NCBI GenBank assembly: GCA_015232395.1 | Contig: JADFZT010000005.1 | Location: 72,298 to 106,828, forward strand | Origin: Magnetococcales bacterium | GTDB taxonomy: Bacteria; Pseudomonadota; Magnetococcia; Magnetococcales; JADFZT01 | DNA: 34,531 bases | Reading direction: 5' to 3' | Shown: piece after piece, positions 28,203 through 34,531 of the stretch | How positions within the stretch are numbered: position 1 is the first letter of the stretch | Layout: each line of letters starts with the position of its first letter | The notes under the pieces: model-generated | Database searches by the model: none | Seen by the model: only the letters and a program-made list of their open reading frames with translations | What the model was told of the DNA's origin: nothing | Made by a program: the position numbers and the translations under genes

Positions 28203-28217
28203 GCATAAGGCGTGCCA
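28203..28217 (-). promoter_or_regulatory. Sigma-54 (-24/-12) promoter of glnK-amtB
   Basis: On the minus strand TGGCACGCCTTATGC matches the consensus TGGCACG-N4-TTGC at all but one fixed position, with correct GG-N10-GC spacing. Transcription would start near 28191. An A/T-rich stretch (28225-28310) upstream suits DNA bending; I did not find a clear NtrC site. Confidence 0.75.
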
Positions 28218-28364
28218 TGTTTTGTATGATGTTGAAAATCAAGTAAAATATAAGAATTTCAGAGTAAAAAATCTTCTCTGAAAGTATGGGTTGCATAATT
28301 ATTGATCACGCTTGTTGGTGTGGTGTTGGGCGGGTGATTAAAAATTAACCAGATCGAGGGAATC

Positions 28365-28736
28365 ATGGAGCATCGTGCCTATTTTATTGTCGGAGATTTT
28401 TTTTCCTGCATCGTGACAGGGGGAATGACCGGCTGGTTGGTGACCGGCTGGGTGGGGAGTGGCTGGTCGATGTTTGGGGGAATGCTGCTGGGCATGGGGG
28501 TCGGAATGGGGTTGGCCTTTTTGCTCTCCCCGATTTTCATGACCTTTTTCGGAGCCATGGAGGTGATGGTGCCCGGCATGTTGAGTGGCATGTTGGGGGG
28601 GATGGTGGTGGGGATGGGGGTTCCAGGTGATTCTCTGACCGCTCTGGATGGTTGGATTCAGGGGGGTGTGGCGGGGGGGGTGGTGGTGATGGCGACCTAT
28701 GCCATGAACTGGCAGGTGAAAGGAGTGAGACCATGA
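28365..28736 (+). CDS. Small Gly/Met-rich membrane protein of unknown function
   Basis: I do not recognise a family. The 123-residue product is very hydrophobic with about three to four predicted membrane helices (roughly residues 5-30, 33-58, 62-85 and 93-112). It is unusually rich in Gly and Met, with small-residue packing motifs such as GGMLLGMGVGMGLAF and GGMVVGMGV. No catalytic or charged motif is seen. The ATG follows GAGGG at 4-nt spacing. A possible promoter is TTGGTG (28315-28320) and TTAAAA (28338-28343), 17 bp apart. It is divergent from glnK. Its stop overlaps the methyltransferase start as ATGA, so the two are coupled and may share a membrane-related role. Confidence 0.75.
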   Translation: MEHRAYFIVGDFFSCIVTGGMTGWLVTGWVGSGWSMFGGMLLGMGVGMGLAFLLSPIFMTFFGAMEVMVPGMLSGMLGGMVVGMGVPGDSLTALDGWIQGGVAGGVVVMATYAMNWQVKGVRP

Positions 28737-29410
28737 ACCAGCCCTCTGACCATGACCAGCCTGAGGGGGGGAGCGACAACAAGCCCCGGATCAGTGCTGA
28801 GGCGATGGCTGCCGAGACCCAAAAAAAATGGGATTTTTCCGCCGGATTTTTCGACATCATCGCCTACGGTGCGGAGTTGCGCTGGGGGCCGGAAAAAAAG
28901 GCGCTCTACCGATCCATGTCCGGCAAGGTGCTTTTCGTCGCCATGGGGACCGGTCTTGATATTGCCCAGTTTCCGCCGAATCAGGATATCATCGGTGTTG
29001 ATATCAGCTCTAAAATGTTGGCCAAGGCCCAACCCCGGGCGGACAGCTATCCGGGGAGCTTGACATTGATGGTGCAGGATGTGCTGGCGCTGGATTTTGC
29101 CGATGACAGTTTTGATCAGGTTTTTACCGCCTGCACCTTCTGCTCTGTGCCCAATCCTGTGGCGGGGTTGCGCTCCTTGAAGCGGGTGTTGAAGCCCGGA
29201 GGCCGCCTCAACATGTTTGAACACACCGGCTCCCGCATTCCTCCCTTCAATATGATGCTCAACCTGATGAATCCCCTCTGTCGGCAGATGGGACCGGAGG
29301 TCAACCGCCCTACGGAGGAGAATGTCCGGGCGGCTGGTTTTGAGATTTTGGAGGTGAATCACATCTATTTGGATATCGTCAAGACCATCCGAGCCGTGGC
29401 GCCGGGGTGA
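28733..29410 (+). CDS. Class I SAM-dependent methyltransferase
   Basis: Cytoplasmic methyltransferase of 225 residues; substrate unknown. Motif I is VLFVAMGTGLDIAQFP, then IIGVDISSKML (the acidic residue that binds SAM ribose), a motif II/III region with DVLALDFADDSFDQVF, and post-motif LKRVLKPGGRLNMFEHTGS. This order fits the UbiE/PmtA-like Methyltransf_11 group, in which lipid and quinone methylation are common. Pairing with a membrane protein would suit a lipid substrate, but that is inference. The ATG at 28733 has AAGGAG 7 nt upstream and overlaps the preceding stop (ATGA); an earlier start at 28652 would lie in the neighbouring gene. Confidence 0.88.
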   Translation: MNQPSDHDQPEGGSDNKPRISAEAMAAETQKKWDFSAGFFDIIAYGAELRWGPEKKALYRSMSGKVLFVAMGTGLDIAQFPPNQDIIGVDISSKMLAKAQPRADSYPGSLTLMVQDVLALDFADDSFDQVFTACTFCSVPNPVAGLRSLKRVLKPGGRLNMFEHTGSRIPPFNMMLNLMNPLCRQMGPEVNRPTEENVRAAGFEILEVNHIYLDIVKTIRAVAPG

Positions 29411-29677
29411 GTCGGATGATTTTGGCAACCCCCTGGACTTTGCTGGAAAACCCTGCTGTTGTGTCCGGTAAATTCATTTAAAATCCCGGGAAGTCCACTG
29501 CTGGAAAGGGCGTTTTCCATGATGGTAAAAGGGTTTTTGTGCTCCCTATCATCCCCGTGGTGACGCGAGCCTGCCATTGCGGTGGAAGCTCCTGTGGGCT
29601 ATTAATAGCGCGATTCCAGGCCCAGGTCTTCAGCCTGAGGGCCGTTACCAACCCCAGCCATGCAACCGGGGGGTGCC
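29411..29677. other. Intergenic region before the giant coiled-coil gene
   Basis: No gene is supported here. Short imperfect repeats of TGCTGGAAA occur near 29436 and 29499. A weak TAAAAT box lies near 29480, but no well-spaced -35 is seen. A stop codon in frame at 29636-29638 limits how far upstream the next gene can begin. Confidence 0.5.
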
Positions 29678-32600
29678 ATGGGTAGATCCTCTTTCTTTTC
29701 AACGCTCGTTTCCGCCCTCTGGACCCTGACGCTGATCAGCGTCTCGGTTTATGCGGGTTATTATGTCGCGCTGATTCTGGATTGGTCCATTGTCCAGAGC
29801 TACATCACCCTTCCCGGGTTTTTAAGCGTTCCCCTGGAGTATCAGACCGAGACCCCCATCATTCGCACGTTGGCCGGGGTGATTTCCGGATTTTTGCTCT
29901 TCTTCATCATCTGCTATGTCTGGCAGGCCTTCTGGGACGCCTTTCGCCTGGGAATGGTCAGCCGCTCCCTGCGGGTGGCGATGAAAAAGGGCCGTCTGGA
30001 AAATCCCGAACGTCCGGTGATCGATTGGGGTTGGTTTTACTATCCGCTCTTCAGCCGTTTATGGCGGGATTTTGCCGAAACCCTCCACTGTCAGCGTCAC
30101 CCGGATGCCAAGGTGGATGAAAACCGGGTGCAGTATCGTGCAACAGCCCCCGCAGAGCTTCATTTTAGTCCCCAAACCCTGGTAGACACCCCCATGAAGG
30201 TGGAGTTTTTCCGCCACCTTCCCGGCATCCTCACCGGTGCGGGTATCGTCAGCACCTTTGCCGGTATTCTCCTGGGCTTGACCGAGTTTAATCCGGTGGT
30301 GGAGCCCGATCAGGTCACCTTACAGCTGCAAAACCTCTTCATGGGGGTTTCAACCGCCTTCGTCGCCTCCTTTTTTGCCATTTTCACCGCTATCTGCATC
30401 ACCGTGGTGGAAAAGCTGCTGCTCCACTGGCGCTATGCCCAGGTGACGGCGCTCCAGGGACGTCTGGACGATATGTTTCAGGCTGGGGTGGAGCCGGAAT
30501 ATCTGGCAGAGCTGGTCAAGAGCGGGAGCGAGCAATCCGACCGTCTGGAGGCTCTGGCGACCCAGTTTGTTCCCCGCCTCACCGCTTTTTTGGAGCGCTC
30601 CGGTGAGTCTGACGCTCTGCAAGGGGGAGCCCTTGATAAAATTTTGGATCCTCTGGCCGAAAAGCTGGCTGCAAGCCAAGCCAACCAAACCCGGGCACTG
30701 GCGGAAAAATTGGCTGAAAACCAGGCCAATCAAACCCGGGCGCTGGCAGAAGCGCTCAAAAATGGCCTGAACGAGCCCCTCAAGCTGATCTCCAAATCGG
30801 TACAGGTGACCCTGGAGGAGCAGCGCAAGGGGGGGGAATCCATCGATGCTCTCAAGAGCGGCTTGGAGGGTGTGGGTGAAAAACTGGACCGGATTGTCGG
30901 TGCGGTGAATGGCCTGGATGGGGTGTTGCGTGACGGGCACAACGACCACGCCCAGCGGATGGCCCGGGAAGCGGAGGCCACCGGGCAGAGGGCGGATGAG
31001 CAAGCCCGACACCTCAAAGAGGGGCTTCAGGGGCTGGGAGAGCGGTTCGAGACGGTTGGTGATCGACTCCAAGGGGCCATCGCCGGGTTGCAACAAAACG
31101 GTGAGGGTATCCAACAGCTGCTGGAAAAACAGACCAATCAGCTGGCTCAGGGGGAAGAACGGGATCAGGAGCAGGCCCTGAAGCAGGCTCGGGCTCAGGA
31201 GCAGGCTCAGGAGCAGGCCCAAGCTTTGACCCAGGGTTTGGAGGGGTTAAGCCAAAAGCTGGATGAGGGGGTCGCTGCCGTCAAAGAGATCTCCGGCTCC
31301 GTGGATAAAACGATGGGGGGGCTTTCCAGCTCTCTAAATGAAACGATGACAGGGATCTCCAGCTCTCTGAATAAAGAGTTGGGAGCTCTTTCCAGCTCTC
31401 TGAATGAAACGATGACAGGGATCTCCAGCTCCCTGGATGAAACGATGACGGGACTTTCCAGCTCCCTGAATGAACAAACAGGAGGGCTTTCCAGCTCCCT
31501 GAATGAAACGATGACGGGACTTTCCAGCTCCCTGAATAAAGAGATGGGGGGGATGACCGATTCCCTCACCAAGGGATTTGATACCTTGGGAGGCCAGCTC
31601 AATCAAGCGGCTGAGGGGGTTTCTGCCGTGGGTGGAAAGCTCACGGGGCTTCTGGAAAAACAGTCCAGCCAGTTGACGGCCCAGTTGGCAGACCAGGCGG
31701 CTCAGGCGGGGGATGGGGAGCAGGCCCGCGCTGATCGAATGACCCAAGGGCTGGAAGCTCTCGGAGAAAAGCTCGATCAGGCCATCGAAGGCATCGCAGC
31801 CTTTTCCCAAATGGGCTCCCAGCTGAAAGAGGTGTTGGAGGAGCAGTCCCAGGCACTGGCCCAAGGGACTCAAGGGGAACGGGAGCAAGGGCTTGAAGTC
31901 ATTGGCGCTTTGCAGAGTCTGGGAGAAAAACTGGATCAGGCAGGCCAAGGCTTGGCAGGGCTTGATGGGGCGGTTGGTGAGATATCCAATCGTCTGAAAT
32001 CCGGCTTGGATACCCTCAGACAGGGAATCGATGGCCAGGGCCAGGGGATCGAGGGAATCAACCAGGGGATTGCGGGCATCAGCCAAGGGATCGAGGGAGT
32101 CAACCAGGGGATCCATGGGTTCGGCCAAAAGGTGGAGAGTTCGGTGGCCGGGGTATCCCGGGTGGGCGGGGAGTTGCGAGGGCTTTTGCAACACCAAGCC
32201 GAGCTTCTGGAAAAAAATATCGCTGGGGAGCAAGAGCGTGCTGCCGGGGAGCGGGAACGTGGCGATATGTTGATTTTGGGCATCGAAGAGTTGGGAGAAA
32301 AGGTGAATGGGGCGGTTTCCGGCATTTCCGATGCCTTGAAGGGGGGGGTGGGGGATCTCAAGAGCCAGCTGGCCCAGAGCCATGCCGGAATCGATGGGCT
32401 TGGCGAGGTGCTACAAGGGGTGTTGGCCAGCCAAACCGCCCGGCAGGAAGTGGAAGGCACGGAGCAACAGGCGCAGTCGGAACGGGTTTCCATCGCTTTG
32501 GATGGTCTCGGTAGCCGGTTGGATCAGATCGGTCAGCAGCTGGATGGGGCGGCATCCGGGATTTCCGCAGGCCTGACTTCGGAGCTTCAAGCCCTGGGAG

Positions 32601-34531
32601 GCAAGCTGGACCAGGCGGTATCGGGGGCCTCGGATATTTCGGATGTGGGCTTGGAGATTCAAAATATTTTGGAAAGCCAAGCCTCCCTTCTGACCGAATC
32701 TGCCGAACGGGACAAAGAGACCGCACAAAGGCAGGGTCAGGGATTGGAGAGCATCGGCGAACGGATGGATGGTGCCCTGTCGGTGGTCGCCAAGGCTCTT
32801 GATGGCGGCTTTAAGGAGTTGGGGGATAAAGTGGACCTGGGGGTTGCCGGGATAGCCGACCTGGGAGCGGGCCTCACCGGATCGTTGGCCAAGCAGGCGA
32901 CGGAACTGAGCCAACAAACCAGCCGTTTGAACGACTCTGCCCAGAAAGGTCAGGAGGGGCTTGCCGCCGTTGCGGAAAAACTTCAGGGGTTGGGTGACAA
33001 GCTGGATGGGGGAATCAATGCCCTGGCAGATGCCGGAGGAGAACTCAAGGGGCTCATGGAAGATCAATCCGCCCTGATGGTGGATGCCGCCCAACAGGAG
33101 CGCCATTTAAGCCAAACCCTCAACACCGCACTGGATGGGATAGGCGAAAAACTGGCTGACTCTCTGGCGCTGTTGCGTCGTGAGTTGGGGGAGCGGGGTG
33201 AGCGCCTGGATCGGGTTTTGGATGCCATTCCCACCACGCTGACAACAGGCTCCCAGCAGGTCAAAAAAGCCCTTGAGAGTGGCCTGGTCGCCATACCCCA
33301 GCTGGTGGAAAATCTGGAAGCTCTGCGCCAGGAGCAGGGGGAGCGGGCCTTGATTCTGCGTCAGGATCAAGATGCCAGAGACAAGGCCTTGCGCCAGGAT
33401 CAAGACGCCCGGGACAAGGCGTTGCGCCAGGAGCAGGATAGCCGCAGTCAGGCGGAACGCTCTCTGCTGGAATCCGCTCTCACCACCAATCGCCTCTCTC
33501 TGGAAAAAGGGGTGGCCGCACTCCACGACAAGCTCCATGAGGTGGCGCAAAAGCTGCCCTCAGGTAGCGATATCCAGAGCTTGATGAAAGAGCTTTCCCA
33601 AGCCCAACAGCAGGCTGACAAGGAGCGGGATGCCTTTCTTTTGAATCGCCTCAGCGCCGGTCAGGGGGAGTTGATTGAGCGGGTGGAAAAATCCTTCAAC
33701 GCGGGCCAAGGAGCCCTGGTCGAGCGGGTGAAGGAGTCCTTCGATGCCGGATTGGAACAGCCGGTACAGGAGATTGTCGAGCGGGTCTCGGAAGTGCGGG
33801 AGGCGCAACTCGCCCAGGGGCGGGAGTTGAGTGAAGGCATTTTGAACGCTTTTGCCCATCAGCTCCGTGAGACCGTCAGCAGCTTGGGGGATCGTCTGGG
33901 AGAACTTGGAGAGCGAATCACCAGTGAGCGGGAAGGGATGGAGGCCACCTTTAAAAATTTGGTGGTGGCCATGGGCGAGGCTGCCGAACAGGGGGGAGAA
34001 AAGCTCTCTTCCCAGCTGGACAGGGCTTTGGCCGGTAGTGAGCTGCGCCAGGATGAGCTGATCGAATCCCTGACCAAATTTACCGCCGATATCCGGGTGG
34101 ATCTCGACCAGTTGCAGGTCAAAATCCGGGACACCTCACAGGAGCTTTCCGACAATCTGGTCAGCCAGACCCAGGAAATATCCGCTCAAACCGGTGAGGC
34201 CACCGAACAGCGTATCGAAGCCTCTACCAGTCAGCTTTCCCGGGAATTCAAGGCTACCCTGCAAAAATTGGAGCAGGAGCAGGCCCAGCGGGAGAAGAGC
34301 CGGGAGAAGGATCTCATGGCCCGGCTCCAGGCTGGGGACGATGATCTGGCCAAGCGTCTGGTTACAGCCATCCAGTCCGATCTGGCTGGATCAGCCGATG
34401 GTCTGGCCGAGCGGCTTCAGAGTGCGATCCAAAAGGATTTGAGCAGTTCCACGGATGGTCTGGCCGAGCGGCTTCAGAGTGCGATCCAAAAGGATTTGAG
34501 CAGTTCCACGGATGGTCTGGCCGAGCGGCTT
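29678..34531 (+). CDS. Giant ZorA-like MotA/TolQ/ExbB channel protein with coiled-coil tail (open at window edge)
   Basis: At least 1618 codons with no stop before the right edge. Two N-terminal helices (about residues 5-30 and 60-85) precede a soluble segment. The proton-channel-type core follows: LPGILTGAGIVSTFAGILLGL (about 181-201) and LFMGVSTAFVASFFAIFTAI (about 220-240). This two-helix pattern is that of MotA/TolQ/ExbB proteins and closely resembles ZorA of the Zorya anti-phage system. From about residue 255 on the protein is a continuous, Gln/Glu/Leu/Gly-rich predicted coiled coil with internal repeats, far longer than I expect for ZorA (roughly 500-750 residues). Start ATG 29678 follows GGGGG; an ATG at 29660 is in frame but lacks a ribosome site. 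A ZorB-like OmpA/peptidoglycan partner would be expected downstream, outside the window. A non-defence stator role is the main alternative. Confidence 0.85.
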   Translation, partial: MGRSSFFSTLVSALWTLTLISVSVYAGYYVALILDWSIVQSYITLPGFLSVPLEYQTETPIIRTLAGVISGFLLFFIICYVWQAFWDAFRLGMVSRSLRVAMKKGRLENPERPVIDWGWFYYPLFSRLWRDFAETLHCQRHPDAKVDENRVQYRATAPAELHFSPQTLVDTPMKVEFFRHLPGILTGAGIVSTFAGILLGLTEFNPVVEPDQVTLQLQNLFMGVSTAFVASFFAIFTAICITVVEKLLLHWRYAQVTALQGRLDDMFQAGVEPEYLAELVKSGSEQSDRLEALATQFVPRLTAFLERSGESDALQGGALDKILDPLAEKLAASQANQTRALAEKLAENQANQTRALAEALKNGLNEPLKLISKSVQVTLEEQRKGGESIDALKSGLEGVGEKLDRIVGAVNGLDGVLRDGHNDHAQRMAREAEATGQRADEQARHLKEGLQGLGERFETVGDRLQGAIAGLQQNGEGIQQLLEKQTNQLAQGEERDQEQALKQARAQEQAQEQAQALTQGLEGLSQKLDEGVAAVKEISGSVDKTMGGLSSSLNETMTGISSSLNKELGALSSSLNETMTGISSSLDETMTGLSSSLNEQTGGLSSSLNETMTGLSSSLNKEMGGMTDSLTKGFDTLGGQLNQAAEGVSAVGGKLTGLLEKQSSQLTAQLADQAAQAGDGEQARADRMTQGLEALGEKLDQAIEGIAAFSQMGSQLKEVLEEQSQALAQGTQGEREQGLEVIGALQSLGEKLDQAGQGLAGLDGAVGEISNRLKSGLDTLRQGIDGQGQGIEGINQGIAGISQGIEGVNQGIHGFGQKVESSVAGVSRVGGELRGLLQHQAELLEKNIAGEQERAAGERERGDMLILGIEELGEKVNGAVSGISDALKGGVGDLKSQLAQSHAGIDGLGEVLQGVLASQTARQEVEGTEQQAQSERVSIALDGLGSRLDQIGQQLDGAASGISAGLTSELQALGGKLDQAVSGASDISDVGLEIQNILESQASLLTESAERDKETAQRQGQGLESIGERMDGALSVVAKALDGGFKELGDKVDLGVAGIADLGAGLTGSLAKQATELSQQTSRLNDSAQKGQEGLAAVAEKLQGLGDKLDGGINALADAGGELKGLMEDQSALMVDAAQQERHLSQTLNTALDGIGEKLADSLALLRRELGERGERLDRVLDAIPTTLTTGSQQVKKALESGLVAIPQLVENLEALRQEQGERALILRQDQDARDKALRQDQDARDKALRQEQDSRSQAERSLLESALTTNRLSLEKGVAALHDKLHEVAQKLPSGSDIQSLMKELSQAQQQADKERDAFLLNRLSAGQGELIERVEKSFNAGQGALVERVKESFDAGLEQPVQEIVERVSEVREAQLAQGRELSEGILNAFAHQLRETVSSLGDRLGELGERITSEREGMEATFKNLVVAMGEAAEQGGEKLSSQLDRALAGSELRQDELIESLTKFTADIRVDLDQLQVKIRDTSQELSDNLVSQTQEISAQTGEATEQRIEASTSQLSREFKATLQKLEQEQAQREKSREKDLMARLQAGDDDLAKRLVTAIQSDLAGSADGLAERLQSAIQKDLSSSTDGLAERLQSAIQKDLSSSTDGLAERL
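31325..31555 (+). repeat. Seven tandem 33-bp units encoding 11-residue SSSLNETMTGI-type repeats
   Basis: Within the coiled-coil tail, seven consecutive 11-residue units of the type SSSLNETMTGI, SSSLNKELGAL and SSSLNEQTGGL occur. DNA copies are highly similar, including blocks such as TCCAGCTCCCTGAATGAAAC. An 11-residue (hendecad) period favours straight or right-handed coiled coils rather than the usual seven-residue left-handed type. Confidence 0.9.
32021..32130 (+). repeat. 21-bp tandem units encoding GIxGxxQ heptads
   Basis: About five consecutive seven-residue units (GIDGQGQ, GIEGINQ, GIAGISQ, GIEGVNQ, GIHGFGQ). The high Gly content could mark a flexible or less helical break in the tail, or a beta-type repeat. 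Confidence 0.75.
33359..33457 (+). repeat. Three 33-bp units encoding RQDQDARDKAL repeats
   Basis: Two identical 11-residue units RQDQDARDKAL are followed by a diverged one, RQEQDSRSQAE. It is a second hendecad block in the same tail, here highly charged and strongly helical. Confidence 0.85.
34397..34531 (+). repeat. 57-bp tandem repeat in the giant gene, running off the window
   Basis: Units start at 34397, 34454 and 34511 and are identical as far as can be seen in the overlap, each encoding DGLAERLQSAIQKDLSSST (19 residues). The third copy is cut by the window edge. Identity at DNA level, including silent positions, indicates recent duplication or gene conversion, so copy number may vary among strains and may be mis-assembled from short reads. 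Confidence 0.92.

Noticed and set aside
31325-31555. Regular short repeats suggestive of a CRISPR array
   Set aside because: The repeats are contiguous without unique spacers, in frame inside a coding region, and encode protein repeats.
31334-32383. Long minus-strand frame opposite the coiled-coil tail
   Set aside because: Repeats in it merely mirror the plus-strand hendecads; the plus frame is open for over 1600 codons with a ribosome site and membrane domain.

Overview
The window is a gene-dense bacterial chromosome segment of moderately high GC, most likely from a Pseudomonadota (proteobacterial) genome. Reasons: the carA-carB-greA order, a glnK-amtB pair behind a sigma-54-type promoter, a class III polyhydroxyalkanoate (PHA) synthase with a PhaR regulator, and large hybrid histidine kinases. 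An alphaproteobacterial or Magnetococcia-like source is a guess from general gene content. The sequence alone cannot prove it. I saw no tRNA, rRNA, CRISPR array or insertion sequence.

Left part (1-8849, all minus strand): a nucleotide and translation housekeeping run, transcribed carA > carB > greA > rlmE > guaB > guaA (guaA is cut by the left edge). It begins at a strong sigma-70 promoter (9213-9241). That promoter is followed by an unusually long leader of about 350 nt, which carries a degenerate 69-bp tandem repeat whose reading frame ends exactly on the TTG start of carA. A terminator-like hairpin lies between carA and carB.

Middle part (9349-19866, all plus strand): an exported two-PDZ protein with a Gly-Tyr-Gly-Pro hexapeptide linker, then sfsA and map. 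Next come a CHASE1-type hybrid sensor kinase with an apparently dead C-terminal HPt and an overlapping single-domain response regulator. The part ends with a PHP-phosphoesterase/UvrD-helicase fusion and a small multidrug-resistance transporter.

Right-middle part (20160-28111, minus strand): a complete PHA module transcribed phaA > phaB > phaR > phaP > phaE > phaC. The phasin promoter has two candidate PhaR operators over its -10 box. Just upstream lies the glnK-amtB nitrogen-sensing operon, with a near-perfect -24/-12 promoter and a strongly structured three-hairpin 3' region. Carbon storage and nitrogen status genes are therefore adjacent.

Right end (28365-34531, plus strand): a Met/Gly-rich membrane protein overlaps a SAM-dependent methyltransferase gene. 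They are followed by a giant open frame, at least 1618 codons and still open at the window edge. It encodes a MotA/TolQ/ExbB-type channel domain followed by an enormous coiled-coil tail, the architecture of ZorA from the Zorya anti-phage system. The tail contains 11-residue repeats and ends, within the window, in a nearly perfect 57-bp tandem repeat. This is the best candidate for an unusual system here; its partner genes would lie beyond the right edge.
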